NCBI GenBank assembly: GCA_036365455.1
Contig: JAWQUS010000032.1
Location: 11,443,501-11,507,500, forward strand
Source of the DNA: Macrosoma leucophasiata
Taxonomy: Eukaryota > Arthropoda > Insecta > Lepidoptera > Hedylidae
Direction: 5' to 3'
Length of the DNA: 64,000 bases
Shown: piece by piece, positions 33,301 through 43,799 of the stretch
Layout: each line of letters begins with the position of its first letter
How positions within the stretch are numbered: position 1 is the first letter of the stretch
Notes under the pieces: generated by a model
The model's input: the letters and a program-made list of their open reading frames with translations, nothing else
Databases searched by the model: none
Told to the model about the DNA's origin: nothing
Made by a program: the position numbers and the translations under genes

Positions 33301-36041
33301 CCAGAGGTCGCAAGTTCAATCCCTGCCCGAAGTCAAATTTTTCTTTCAATTATTTCTTTAATTTGTCTAATATTTTATTTATTTAACTTACAGGATAAAG
33401 TGTACGAGGAAATCGTTTCGATTCTTGGACCAGAAGATGGTACGATTTCAGATGAGCAGCTGAAGAAGTTGTCGTACTTGAACATGGTGTACAAAGAAGC
33501 ACTCCGGTATTTGTCGATAGCAGCGCTCATACAACGTACTGTTGAAGAAGAGATTACAATAAATGATGGTAACACTGTTTTCCAAATAATAACATCTATA
33601 GGTACCATACATGCGAAAGTCTATGTGTCTGTCTGTGACTTTAGGTATACCAGCTATCAGCCCACATCACCGATTCGGGTGAAATTTGGTATGATAATAA
33701 TAGTTGGAGACCCATGTTAAGATTATTATTTTTTCAAAAATCACCTAAAGCATGAAAGTATATGTGAAAAATCTACACCTAAATAAAATTTTGGCATAAA
33801 TATACTCGGTTGATCCAGGGTTAAACATATAAGTGGGTACAGTACCCAATGAGAATTATTGCACATCGACCAAGGAAGGAGACTTCGGCTTATTTCGGAT
33901 TAGTAGAGCGATATCTCTCTCGCACCATACCCATCTGACGTTTGTCGAACATTTTGTTCAAGTTTTGACCAATACCGCACTATCAGTGCTTACGTAGGCA
34001 GTGAGCAACAGAGATAACGCTCTACGAAGTCGAAACTAGCCGATTATCTCTTTCGTAAGCTCGAGGTACCATTTAGCGACAGATAAATTAGGTAATGCGA
34101 TGGTGCCTACGCCCTCGAGCTTTACAGTGGAACTCTACCACAAGTAGATGCGTAGATAATATTTTGATCGATTTTGAACCTACATAAAAATATAACTATA
34201 GACTTTATTAGTATTTAGTTTGTTGTGTTTATAATTGTTTTTTTCTTTTATGTAGGTAACTAAGGCATCAAACAAGCATGCAATTCAAATTGATGTTAAG
34301 TGGTGACTACATTGACCACAACCTAAAGACACCTACACAGTAACCAGAGGTCAAAATACAGATTCGTTTCCATTCCTGAGGCTTAAGTCGTTATGTGTCT
34401 ATGATGGTTATAATACAGGGCCAGAAATAAAAAAAAATCGTCTCTTCTAAATTGTTTTTTTTTGTTTCCAGGTAACATAACTCTACCAGTCGGCACTACC
34501 CTGGTGATACCGATCCACGTTCTCCATCGGGACTGTCGATATTGGGACGAACCGCTTAAGATCAAGCCTGAGAGATTCCTCCCTGAAAACGTTAAGAAAC
34601 GGGATCCCAACGCCTTTGTGCCTTTCAGCTTGGGAGCTATGGACTGTTTAGGTAAAAAAAAAGAAAAAACGTAACTTCACGCCTGTAATCCCCGAAGGGG
34701 TAGGCAGAGGTAAATGCATGCATTCAAGCAAACACCCACGATTTCCGGTTACGTTTTGGGCCATGTAACAGGTGGCAAGCCTCTTGACATCTCTCAAATT
34801 TCGAGGTACTGGGAAATCTCCAGAAAATGGAATAATCCCAATAGAACCAGAGATAAAGGACTTTACACCATTATCTCTGATAACCCCCTACCGGGGAATC
34901 GAACCCAGGAGCGCAGCGTAGTAGTAGTGGCCTTCTACCACTAGGCTACCGAGGTAGTATATGTAATGTTTCGTATAATTAGCAAAATAGAGTTTTTTAT
35001 TTTGAAAGTAATTACTACAGCTATAGATATCTACCGATAAGCCAGAAATCTAAATTCGTATGTGTTTCCACCCCCGAGGTGTGACAGCCCATCGACATTT
35101 TTTATAGTTGCAACATTGTTATTCCTGTCAATTTTTCATGTCTTTAAGCATTATTGATAATCTAACGGATGTTCTTGCCGTCGTAGGCGATAAACAAGCG
35201 GTATAAGTTACGTTATCGTTATTGCTTTTAAAGGAGGTACAAATTAACATGAAATATTGACACCAATAACCACCCAATAACAATGTTTACAATAATTTCG
35301 ATTGGAGGCGCTGAAACTTAAGTTGTTAAGCCTCTGTAATAGAATAGAGTACACATCATACCTTTGTACTGGTTTTTACTGAGCCATCCACATATTAGGT
35401 ATCTACCACGGCTACCACCTGGCCGGAATATGATAGCGCTGATCACTATCTATCATTTAGCGGCAAATAGATTAAATAGTTACGTTTTTTTTAGATTAGG
35501 TATTATCACAGACCAATCAGCCTTCCAACCATAGTCGATGGGTATTCTAGTGGTGTCCATACCCTCCAGCTCCGTACAAAATTTACCTATATATTTTTAA
35601 CTACTCCGTCTAGTTGTCGCAATGAGGCGAAGAAACATTGTTCATTAAAAAAACAAACCTCTGTGATGGAATGTGTCCTGAGCAAATTAGTCTAAGAGCA
35701 AAAAAAACACTTTAACTGTAAGATAATATCTGAAAAAATTCTAGGTTGAGAGCCCTTTGCACTCGCCAGTTACCCATTGAAGAAAACCACAGCCACCTCG
35801 AAATGAGCCATCTACAAACATGTTATTTAATCCTTTAACTTATTACCCAGGTCGAGTTTACGCCACAACACTCATCAAGACCCTAGTGGTTCGTGTCCTT
35901 CGCCACGTGCAATTGGAAACTGACGACCGATTCGAAGACCTGGAGATTTTCGTCGCCATATCCGTGAAACTGGCCAAGGGATACAACCTTCGGGCTCGAC
36001 CTAGGAATATGGATGGATTCATTACTAACTTTAGACTCTAA
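24060..36041 (+). CDS. CYP4-clan cytochrome P450 (CYP340-like), copy 1
   Basis: Exons: 24060-24237, 24806-24912, 25969-26056, 26509-26694, 27266-27341, 28227-28482, 28781-28849, 33394-33568, 34472-34651 and 35851-36041. Phases agree throughout and give 501 codons plus stop, the normal P450 length. A heme-thiolate monooxygenase anchored in the ER by its N-terminal hydrophobic segment (residues about 4-25), with a hinge IPGPPALPVLGN. Motifs: C-helix WRHYRK; K-helix E355-A-L-R358; PERF 411-414; Cys loop FSLGAMDCLG with Cys437. Oddities: the usual AGxDTT of the I-helix is replaced by FTTSQEASAK, and the Cys-loop Arg is Met. Exon 3 was placed by comparison with copy 2; its acceptor (tgtgatag) has a weak pyrimidine tract. 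Substrate unknown. CYP340 assignment is from memory. Confidence 0.9.
24441..24602 (-). repeat. Family A copy, head missing
   Basis: Tail to mid-core ('gcctctgtgccggaaagtac'), 5'-truncated as expected for target-primed insertion. In P450 copy 1 intron 1. Confidence 0.7.
24975..25215. mobile_element. Helitron-like element with (CAGA)n
   Basis: Starts at 'actagctgtgcccgcgactt', includes a second 'ggacgaagtcatgggcgcag' + 'ctagt' end at 25031-25057, and continues to a (CAGA)n run at 25188-25205. Related inverted sequence is at 40640-40960. P450 copy 1 intron 2. Confidence 0.5.
25330..25512 (+). mobile_element. RTE-type LINE fragment
   Basis: Ends in 'atgggcctcacaagaaggct' followed by 'gtcactcagagagcaatgga', the segment encoding the GLTRRLKVTQRAMERA block of lepidopteran RTE LINEs. 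Frame disrupted. Confidence 0.55.
25592..25792 (+). repeat. Family A copy, head missing
   Basis: Core to tail with poly(A). A short inverted duplication ('cacagagggttatgcctctg') interrupts the core. Confidence 0.65.
26108..26385 (+). repeat. Family A copy, diverged
   Basis: Head 'ggtggtagagttcgagtgta' to tail; more substitutions than other copies, so older. P450 copy 1 intron 3. Confidence 0.7.
26778..26822. repeat. End fragment of the GGCCACC MITE family
   Basis: 'gagcaacacgggccaccggc' + 'cgcggcgga' matches the ends of the element at 51668-51972 and a piece at 29040-29085. Confidence 0.5.
27372..27412. repeat. (TA)n microsatellite with GTGTGTA/TACACAC flanks
   Basis: Self-complementary tract in P450 copy 1 intron 5. 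Confidence 0.85.
27415..27535 (+). repeat. Family B SINE fragment (body only)
   Basis: 'tctattgggatttttccatt' to 'gtaaccggcgaatcgtgggt', without the tRNA-like head. Confidence 0.65.
27553..27640. mobile_element. LINE 3'-tail fragment
   Basis: 'acgtcccactgctgggcaag' and 'ggaggcctgga' are characteristic of lepidopteran RTE LINE tails. P450 copy 1 intron 5. Confidence 0.55.
29040..29235. repeat. MITE-like segment (GGCCACC family, partial)
   Basis: Begins with the 'acaacggggccaccggctga' end and carries internal mirrored 'tcatccg' and 'gtcgact' motifs. P450 copy 1 intron 7. Confidence 0.4.
29404..30003 (-). repeat. Family A copy split by a CGCG-rich element
   Basis: Tail and core occupy 29404-29530; core and head resume at 29910-30003 ('gaaatacgatagtgttgaac'). 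P450 copy 1 intron 7. Confidence 0.65.
29531..29909. mobile_element. CGCG-rich inverted-repeat element, about 375 bp
   Basis: The left end 'cacactgcgtattttatacg' is mirrored at the right by 'cctataaaatacgccgtgtg'. Many internal 'tatacgcgcg' and 'gcgcgt' motifs. A TIR element starting CACAC; superfamily not assigned. Confidence 0.65.
30060..30470 (+). mobile_element. Jockey-like LINE 3' end with poly(A)
   Basis: Encodes RLYNGESSIELFDMVPPS, FSRSFLPRTCKLWNELPSEV and, in another frame, GFFKNGVKRVLQGWQR: the ORF2 C-terminus with a frameshift. It ends in the tail 'ccatcagatggcccgtatgc' and an A-run. 5'-truncated, in P450 copy 1 intron 7. Confidence 0.75.
31706..31768. repeat. Perfect 30-bp palindrome with 3-bp loop
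   Basis: The left arm (31706-31735, starting 'aatttttcgagccctaatac') and right arm (31739-31768) are exact reverse complements around 'ttc'. In P450 copy 1 intron 7. Confidence 0.85.
32173..32290 (+). repeat. Single arm of the 58.26-kb foldback family
   Basis: 'aataaaactacttacggatt' through 'aaaatcaaccctacgtttcg' to 'gcagacggaggtaacattt' matches the arm of the foldback at 58262-58627 with moderate divergence. Confidence 0.65.
32396..32550. repeat. Chimeric repeat: piece of the 365-bp repeat plus a Helitron-like end
   Basis: 'gagcaccacaagacatacct' matches the repeat at 36120 and 50145. It runs into 'cgcgagcgaagccgcgggca' + 'aaagctagt', a Helitron-like terminus. Confidence 0.45.
32700..32940 (+). 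mobile_element. R1/I-type LINE C-terminal fragment
   Basis: Encodes DKCPCDDTSTQSIHHLLTDC, a CPC...H...C zinc-knuckle with the HLL..CP block, then NSINHFTKHIVNTLKQFN and a stop. This is typical of the end of LINE ORF2 proteins. P450 copy 1 intron 7. Confidence 0.65.
33284..33350 (+). repeat. Family C tRNA-like fragment
   Basis: 'agaggtcgcaagttcaatcc' + 'ctgcccgaagtcaaattttt' matches the 3' half of the tRNA-like head and its T-run. Just upstream of P450 copy 1 exon 8. Confidence 0.55.
33838..34065. mobile_element. MITE, TTGCACATCGAC family
   Basis: The left end 'attgcacatcgaccaaggaa', then 'cttatttcgg' and 'agagcgatatctct', are mirrored on the right ('agagataacgctctacgaag', 'actagccgattatctct'). 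Related copies are at 44540-44778, 52240-52385 and 53325-53460. Confidence 0.6.
34070..34430 (-). repeat. Family A fragments (head, then tail and core)
   Basis: Head 34070-34145 ('gtgcctacgccctcgagctt'), and tail plus core 34262-34425 ('aacaagcatgcaattcaaat'). Both are reversed and clearly old. P450 copy 1 intron 8. Confidence 0.55.
34680..34958 (-). repeat. Family B tRNA-derived SINE, full length
   Basis: Minus strand: head 'cctcggtagcctagtggtag', B-box-like 'gggttcgattccccgg', body 'ttatcagagataatggtg', tail 'ccccttcggggattacaggc'. P450 copy 1 intron 9. Confidence 0.8.
35085..35310. mobile_element. MITE, diverged relative of 14641-14888
   Basis: Shares 'catcgacatt', 'aacattgttatt' and 'tgtcaatttttcatg' with the mirrored right arm ('catgaaatattgaca', 'aataacaatgtt'). 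Confidence 0.5.
35320..35575 (-). repeat. Family A fragments, old
   Basis: Scattered matches ('cttaagttgttaagcctctg', 'catttagcggcaaatagatt') in reverse orientation. P450 copy 1 intron 9. Confidence 0.4.
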
Positions 36042-36055
36042 CCCCCTTATTCAGT

Positions 36056-36061
36056 AATAAA
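36056..36061 (+). terminator. Candidate poly(A) signal of P450 copy 1
   Basis: AATAAA starts 15 bases after the stop codon. It is very close to the stop, so it is only a candidate. Confidence 0.4.
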
Positions 36062-36119
36062 TTTAGGGGAAGGAGTAAGAGGTTTAAGCCTCTTAAATTT
36101 ATCCAACGCTCGGTTTTTT

Positions 36120-36485
36120 TTTTAATATTATGGCATCGCTATTACGCATATTGCCAGTGTCGAGTAAAATAATATTTCGTATTCGCAAGCAGCGTAAAAG
36201 TAAGAGTCAGTCGGTCAATTATCAGTCAGTCAGTCAGAGTCACAGTCAGTAATTCGAGTAAAGCGATGGCTACTTTACCAGAACATTTAAAATGAAGTTT
36301 TGGAGGCAAACTGAAAAGCCGTGTTTTCGCACTGTTTTTTTATTTCACTTTACACGGGCACTGCAATAAACCTTTAACAAACAAAATGCCATGAACTTTA
36401 TTAAATATAACTCCAAAATACACCAAGAAAATGAAATAAAATAAGAGCACCACACGCCTCTTTCAATGTTCCCGCCAAAACTCCC
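36120..36485 (+). repeat. 365-bp dispersed repeat, copy 1
   Basis: From 'ttatggcatcgctattacgc' through 'cagtaattcgagtaaagcga' to 'caccacacgcctctttcaat'. Near-parallel copy at 50145-50500 and a piece at 32396. Non-coding; class unknown. Confidence 0.65.
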
Positions 36486-36663
36486 AACGCTCCGTTTAAT
36501 AATAAAATTATCAAATATTATGTAATAAACTTATTAATTTAATTTCCACAACTTAGTTTTATTATCATTCACAAATTTCAAAACAATTAATTGACTACAC
36601 TTACCTCCAATGCTACAAATGGCATTTGAAACGCATCCAAAATTATCAGCAATGACCTTCCAT

Positions 36664-36995
36664 CAGTGGTGGATTTACCAGCAGGCTGAGTAGGCTAGAG
36701 CCTAGGGCGGCAAATTTTAGGGGGCAGCAGAATTAGTTCATTTTTTTTTAATTTCTATTTACAAAATTACTGTTAAAATTATCAAGGCTCAGATCATATT
36801 CCCAATAATTCTAACCATAGAAAAAAAGTTGCTTACATCAACTTCAGGATAATGAAGCATAAAACATAAAGTTGAAATTTTATTGATAGAAAATATACCT
36901 AATTGATATGATTGTAAACTACGATTTCAAAATATAGGGGTGGCAAAAATAATATAGCCTAGCCTACCGGCGGCAAATTTGTAAATCCGCCACTG
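36664..36995. mobile_element. hAT-type MITE with 8-bp target duplication
   Basis: The inverted ends CAGTGGTGGATTTAC and (from the right) CAGTGGCGGATTTAC enclose 332 bp. The flanking octamers are ccttccat (36656-36663) and ccctccat (36996-37003), an 8-bp duplication with one change, as expected for hAT. Confidence 0.8.
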
Positions 36996-37021
36996 CCCTC
37001 CATTGTGGGAGGGATATCGAG

Positions 37022-37292
37022 TTTTTGTAAGTGGCTAACAAGCATGCAGTTCACATTGATGTTAAGTAATGACTGCAGCCTATGCCAGCACAAAGTCCAG
37101 AGGTCAAAACGCAGATGCGTTATCACTTCTGAGGTCTAAGGTGTTATGCCTCTATGCCGGAAATTACAGGGCCGTAAATTACCACCTGATCGGAACACGA
37201 TAGTACTGAACACTACCATTTAGCACTAAGTTTATTAGGTAATACGGTGGTGCCAACGCCCGCGAAGTCCGTCACTGGAGTTCTACCACCAG
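37022..37292 (-). repeat. Family A copy, full length
   Basis: Tail 'ggctaacaagcatgcagttc' to head 'tctaccaccag'. Confidence 0.75.
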
Positions 37293-37667
37293 CAATGGTA
37301 AAGTTCTCAAATAAAAACCCTGTCACACAGCCACGTACTGTCTCGGTTCCATGTAGAATTTCGTTTTGAGACATCCGTTTCTATACCTACAAATAAGTTG
37401 TTATTAGAGAAGTAACTTTTATACTATCTACTGTTATTAATATATATTATTAAACATGAACCAGTTTTCAAGTTAGATCTGAAGCAATAAGTATAATTTA
37501 AAAACCGCTTCTAATTTCACTAGGTTGTTTTTCTATGATACGCATAGAAACATTATGTTAACGCCTGGTATTTTACGCATGCAAAGTGCAACATTTTATT
37601 ATAATTTAATACTATACTACCTACGACACCATTTTACATTCGCTACTATACAACCTACAGCTACACT

Positions 37668-37960
37668 TGAGTCCGACGCCGGGCCTTCGACCTATGTCGG
37701 CAACTTTTTGTCGACGGGTTAGTTGGCGGCTTTACACATTGCAAGACGGAAAAGTTTGTTGGCGGCATGTCGGCAGCGTGAGATGAGGAACTTACTTGTC
37801 ACCCACACTCGAGTGTCGCCGAGCAACTGAGCGTACGTCAGCAAGCCGCCAACATGTCAATGGGCAATAAGCTCGGGTTGCCGACATGATTCTTATCGCA
37901 GCTGAGTTGAGTCGGCAGGCTGTGTCGGCAACCCGGCGGGTTCAGTGTGTATTGCTTAAT
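37668..37960. mobile_element. GC-rich inverted-repeat element
   Basis: 'gacgccgggcc', 'tgtcggcaac' and 'ttggcggc' motifs appear in mirrored order from both ends; the outer ends are similar rather than identical. Likely a MITE. Confidence 0.45.
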
Positions 37961-38029
37961 GAACACGTCTCTGTACAATTTTAACTTAATTTATTAAAAT
38001 ATCGTTTTTGAAAGATACCATATTTTTGC

Positions 38030-38136
38030 ATTGTGTGTCTGCATTTTGACCTCTAGTTTTTTTTGTAGATGACTAAAGGCTAGGTACAGTCATAACTTAA
38101 CATCAATGTGAGCTGCATGCTTGTTTGCTACTGTTA
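38030..38136 (+). repeat. Family A tail fragment
   Basis: 'ctgcattttgacctctagtt' to 'gagctgcatgcttgtttgct'. Confidence 0.6.
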
Positions 38137-38422
38137 AAAAGAATTTTAATTATTTTTTCGATGTAACGAAATAAGCGAAGATGACTGTGACAAATTTAAT
38201 AATGCTGCTAAATCTGATATAAAAAAGTGCGGGTTCATGATAGAATTATACCAGTGGGAGAAAATACAGCCCATTAGTAAGCAAATTAGAGTTAAGCGAA
38301 ATTAGAAGAAGAAGAATATTGCGTGAATAGGGAAAGCAACAAAAAGCCAATGTTCTTGGATATTTAACCATTATTCTATTAGAAATTAAGAATAAATCAG
38401 TTGCAAAGGATAATATAAACAA

Positions 38423-38674
38423 CAGTGGCGAAGTTAACATGGGTGGCACCCGGGGCGGATGAGCAAAAAAAAGAAAATATAAAATACGCCCCATTTTTTT
38501 AAATCTTATTTCTCCATTCTCCACCATTGTGATCTTTGAGCAGAGTAAAATCGCCGTCTCTGACGTCTAAACAGCTCAAACTTTGTGCAAAAAAAACAAA
38601 AGAGATGGTGTCACCCCCAAACGGGTGGCAACCGGTGCAGGCCGCCCCCGCCGCGCCGCCCTCCTATGTCACTA
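38423..38674. mobile_element. hAT-type MITE with 8-bp target duplication
   Basis: Ends CAGTGGCGAAGT and (from the right) TAGTGACATAGG. Flanking octamers ataaacaa (38415-38422) and gtaaacaa (38675-38682). GC-rich arms. Confidence 0.65.
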
Positions 38675-38689
38675 GTAAACAATGCAAAT

Positions 38690-40275
38690 CATCCATTTAT
38701 ATCGTCACATCCTATGTTTAAGTTTTTAAGTTTAGTGTCCTAGCTTTTTGCTTGAGGAAACTTCAGGTACCTACTACCTATTACCTATGATGTTACACTA
38801 GACGAGATCAAATGACCGTATATTACGCGAATCACGACACATGTCACACTGTCCTTAATTCAAGTGGAAATATCGAACATTTAAAACATTATACTTTATG
38901 TTTTGTTGAGGATAGTTCTTGTGCACACACCTCTGTCATTCGTTGTCACTGAAACGGTGAGTTAGATTTTAGTTATAATTAAATTATACGTATTATCTCA
39001 TTGTATTTTAATACAATAAAAACGAATGATAAACAAAAAAAACTTGAAAACGTATATATTATATAATAATTATAACGATAGACTTAACTATTATCGCGAC
39101 TGCTTTTAAAAACGTATTTACGAAAGATTTTTTAATTTTTATTGAATAAAATTACATTGTCTTCTATACATCTTGTTATATAGATCTACACAACATCTTC
39201 TATACAAATATGAAATTTAAATGGATGGTCTGTTTGTTATATCAAAATAATTTAAACCGGCTATATACCTAAATAGCTGATGTAATGAAGAGCTACTTAC
39301 TTGGAATACCTACTTTTCTTTTAGAATACGCGAGAACTGGAATTAAACAATACAAAAGTTGAAAGTCATTAAAATGTGTAGATAATGCTATTCGATTTTC
39401 ATGCACATAGTTTATTATAGACCCGCTGATTTTGAAACTACGTAATCAATTTGAAAATAATAATTATAGTCACTTATTTCTATAACCTACTTAACACAGC
39501 AGGTATATTCATCCGTGAGTAAGTACTCGTAAGTAAATGTGTAAGTATTCTTATAGAAAATACTGAACATTTTTTTTCGAGTGCCACGTTTAAAAATACT
39601 AATTTTTGTTCTTTTGTTTTTTGTTACTTTGATTCTCATTGGAAGTGTCTCTTGTCTCTCTTCAGTTGTATAAAACTTTGTTTACAATACACATAACAAT
39701 AGAGATGGGTCATTTTGGGCCCGCGAAATCGTTACTGGTTAACTCATCACACAGTACATTTTGTAATATAGTTAACAATTTGCAATCTAATCCAACTTGT
39801 ACTTAATCATATATACTTCAATTACTGGCAATTCTAAAATTCGCCTGAATTTCAAATTATTAACTCGTATTTTATAGTTATTTGAAAATGACATAATTTG
39901 TACAGTGTACACCTGGGCCCAGAAATGTATGAAACAGTATCATTCTCCCCTATTAGCTCTTGGAAAATGACATCAAGTTTACAATCTGGAAAAACTACTT
40001 AAATTTCAACTTTCGTTGTATTGGAGCAAGCCTGTAGTTGAATACTCAATGATGGTTAACAATCTTGATGAGTCAATTAAATCGTGTATTGTCTTGTTAA
40101 CAATTCAATTCATTTATTTATCTAATATTTTTGTAGCTAATGGAATTTAATATACCCAGACGGCGTTGGAAGACCTAGTGCGATTAAAACCAATTTTTGT
40201 GCCGACGTTTTGTGTGAATGTTGTACCATATCGCATTTTTTAAATTTGACGTCCTATGACGTTGCGGAGCCGAAA
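38690..40275. other. Gene-free AT-rich intergenic stretch
   Basis: No exon, tandem array or recognised repeat was seen between the hAT MITE and the family B SINE. Confidence 0.5.
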
Positions 40276-40280
40276 GTGTT

Positions 40281-40598
40281 AACTGCCTCAGTAGTCCAGT
40301 GGTAGTAGTCCACTACTGCTACGTTGGTGTATCGGGGTCGATTTCCGGGTCGGGTATTTAGGGTTCTATTGAGATTTTTCCATTTTCTTGAAGTATCTCA
40401 GTACCTCGGAGTTTAGTAATGTGCCCAGAGATGTCAACAGGCTCGCCACCAGTTGACAAACATGGGACTAAACGTTACTGGCGAATCAAGGTTGTTTGCA
40501 CGGAATAGTTTATCTATTCTGTGGTTGTTTGCTTGCATGTATGCTTGAATGCATGCATTTACCTCTATCTACCCCTTCGGGGATTACAGGCGTGAAGT
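40281..40598 (+). repeat. Family B tRNA-derived SINE, full length
   Basis: Head 'aactgcctcagtagtccagt', body 'agatgtcaacaggctcgcca', tail 'ccccttcggggattacaggc'. A local duplication enlarges the 3' part ('ttgtttgcacggaatagttt'). Confidence 0.8.
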
Positions 40599-40639
40599 AA
40601 AGTTTAATTCAATTCAATTTATTCATTGCCAACATGTAG

Positions 40640-40962
40640 GTACATATACATCTATACAAATAAATAAAATTGGAGTGTCTGTTTGTAATATAGAAATAAC
40701 CGCCTTTTACTAAATGCATATGTATGTATACACGGTATATATACCAAAACAACATTTTTTACAATTTTTGTCTGTATGTTTGTTTCCGCTAATCTCGGGA
40801 GCGGCTGGACCGATTTTGACGGGACTTTCACGGGCAGATAGTTTATGAAATAAGGAGTAACTTAGGCTACTTTTATACTACTGCAGCGCCCACGACTTCG
40901 TTCGGGTAGATACTAAACAATCATAAATTCTTACGCGGACGAAGTCGCGGGCACAGCTAGTT
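40640..40962 (+). mobile_element. Helitron-like element (CTAGT end)
   Basis: Contains 'aaattggagtgtctgtttgt', 'gaccgattttgacgggactt' and the end 'cgcggacgaagtcgcgggca' + 'cagctagt'. Inverted relative at 24975-25310. Confidence 0.55.
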
Positions 40963-41399
40963 TAATTATAAAGGTCTTATATTAGGTACCTACATTAAAT
41001 TTGTACATAGGACCCTTCTATGGGACATTGCAAAGTGGAGTACCTACAGAATGATTCGTCATGCAAATCATAGTTATTAAACATCAGTTACATTTATTAT
41101 GTAATATACAATAAACTTGATTCTAATAATATAATATTATAATACCTTAATACCGCATTATGTAATAGATACTAACACAATACTGAGAATTGTCTTGACT
41201 ATTTAATTACTTGTTAATTATTTTCTCGTGTGTCCTCGGTTTTACTCTATTTAAGCAAAATAACGTATGTATAATCATCTCTCATCTCAATACATCTATA
41301 CTTATAATAATTAAATCTGTACAAGTGTAAATTCTGTACATTCAAAATATTGAAAAAATAAATACCAGGGGATTTTATTAGATCGATACCGAACACAAA

Positions 41400-42612
41400 T
41401 ATGTAATTAGATTTTTTTGTCTGTCTGTCTGTCTGTCAGTTTGTTAAAGCATCACATAAAAACTACCGGCCCGATTACAATGAAACTTGGTATGATTTTT
41501 AGGTCTTATGTTGTATTGCAGCTTCCATAATAAATCTATATACATACAAATAAATAAAATTGGAGTATCTGTTTGTAATATTAAAATAACCGCTTTTTAC
41601 TAAACATATGTATGTTTACACGGTACATATACCAAAACAACATTTTTTACAATTTGGCTGTCTGTCTGTCTATCTGTCTGTTTGGCGGGGCTAATCTTGG
41701 GAACGGCTTGACCGATTTTGACGGGACTTTCACTGGCAGATAGCTGATGTGATAAGGAGTATCTTAGGCTACTTTTATCTCCATACATCCATACATACAT
41801 ACATACCTACATACACATAAGTAGAATTGGAGTGTATCCGACTTTGACGGGACTTCCATGGGTAGGTAGCTGATGTAACAAGGAGTAACTTAGGCTACTT
41901 TATCTCCATACATCCATACATAAATACATACATACCTACATACATAACTACATACAAATAAGAAGAATTGGAGTGTCTTCGACTTTGGCGGGACTTTCAC
42001 TGGCAGATAGCTGATGTGATAAGGAGTAACTTAGGCTACTTTTATCTGCCATACAACCATACATACATACATACCTACATTACAAATAAACAGAATTTGA
42101 GTGTCTCCGATTTTGTCGGGATTTTCACTGGAAGATAGCTTATATAATAAGGAGTAACTTGAGCTACTTTTATCTCCGTACAAACATACATACATACATA
42201 ACTACATACAAATAAACAGAATTTGAGTGTGACCGATTTTGACGGGACTTTCACTGGCAGATAGCTGATGTAATAAGGAGTAACTTAATACATACATACC
42301 TACATACAAATAAACAGAATTCGAGTGTCTCCGATTTTGACGGGACTTTCACTGGCAGATAGCTGATGTAATAAGGAGTAACTTGAGCTACTTTTGTCTC
42401 CATACAACCATACATACATACATAACTACATACAAATAAATAGAATTTGAGTGTCTCCGATTTTGACGGGACTTTCACTGGCAGATAGCTGATGTTATAA
42501 GGAGTAACTTACGCTACTTTTATACTAGCTGCGCCCACGACTTGGTCCGGGTAGATACTGAACAATCATACTTTTTCTCACGTAGACGAAGTCGCGGGCA
42601 CAGCTAGTATTA
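41400..42612 (+). mobile_element. Helitron-like element with internal tandem expansion
   Basis: Same sequence class as 40640-40962. It starts with a GTCT run and repeats an internal block ('gacgggactttcactggcag' + 'atagctgatgt' ... 'cataactacatacaaataa') about seven times at 100-140 bp spacing. It ends 'cgaagtcgcgggcacagcta' + 'gt' at 42608. Confidence 0.6.
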
Positions 42613-42960
42613 TAATAAGACAGTAAAAATCAAACTACTTTAAATATTTTTCTAACTGATAGGGAGCGATCAAAGAATAGTACAATCACAAAAAAATCAT
42701 TTTTTGAAATTTTTGTCTGTCTGTCTGGTACGTTTTGACTTCAAACTACTCAACGGATTTGTACGCGGTTTTTACAGGTGGATTACAAAGCGAAGCGTTG
42801 TGAAAACGATTTGTTTCGTAAAAATTGGTTAAGGGAAAAATAAATTATGGTCAATTAGTAATTTACTTGAAGCACTGCTTCAAAACTATTAAACAGAGTT
42901 GAATGCGGTTTACATATCAATCAGTATCTACGCGGACGAAGTCGTGGGCAGAGCTAGTAC
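42613..42960 (+). mobile_element. Helitron-like element (relative of 23480-23805)
   Basis: Shares 'gacagtaaaaatc', 'caaactactcaacgg', 'ttaagggaa', 'aattatggtcaa' and 'gaagcactgctt' with the 23.5-kb element. Ends 'cgcggacgaagtcgtgggca' + 'gagctagt'. Confidence 0.6.
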
Positions 42961-43105
42961 TTAATATGGGCATTATGGTTATCGTGGTGAATTTTCCAGC
43001 TCCTTCCTGCTACGACATTCTTGGGTAACTACATGGATTAATCATGGTAATTAGTATTGATTTTATTTGAATTACCATATAATTAGGCTAATTTTCATCA
43101 TTAGA

Positions 43106-43382
43106 CTGGTGGAAGAGCTCCAGTGACGGAGCTCGCGGGCATAGGCACCACCGCATTACCTAATATACTTGCCGTTAAATGGTAGTGTTCAGCACTGTCG
43201 TGTTACTGTTAGGTGGTAATATACGGGCCTGTAATTTCCGGCACAGAGGCATAACACGTTAGGCTTCAGGAGTAGTGGCGTTTGAACTTGGTTTTTGTGT
43301 GGATATAGGCTGCAGTCATCACTAAACATCAATGTGAACTGCAAGCTTGTTTGCCACTTCCATCACATAAAAAAAAAATCAT
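43106..43382 (+). repeat. Family A copy, full length
   Basis: Head 'ctggtggaagagctccagtg' to the tail and poly(A). Confidence 0.8.
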
Positions 43383-43452
43383 TGGTATAATCCAGTAGGC
43401 TACCAATATCTACTGGATACAAAATACTGGGTACGATGGAAAATTAATTTTA

Positions 43453-43715
43453 ACTGTACACGTTCGAATGGCGAGACTCAAGTGGCAGTGGGCAGGGCAC
43501 ATAGCTCGAAGAACTGACGGCCATTGGAGCAGAGCAGTTCTTGAGTGGCGACCGCGTACCGAAAAACGAAGCGTAGGCAGGCCCCCCACAAGATGGACTG
43601 ACGACCTGGTGAAGGTCGCGGGTAATCGCTGGATGAGGGCGGCCCAGGAACTTTACCAGTTCCAATGTAGGAGCTCGAGGGCTGCTTACCCACCGCATTG
43701 CAACAACAACAACAA
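43453..43715 (+). mobile_element. RTE-type LINE C-terminal fragment
   Basis: Encodes ARLKWQWAGHIARRTDGHWS, VLEWRPRTEKRSVGRPPTRW and DDLVKVAGNRWMRAAQ, the well-known C-terminus of lepidopteran RTE LINEs. It then runs off into unrelated sequence. Confidence 0.75.
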
Positions 43716-43799
43716 CTTCAATATTCTTTGTTGTGCGCCGATTAGGAGTAATTGGTAAAATGTTGTCCACACACATTTATGTAGGGGGCGGTCACTTTC

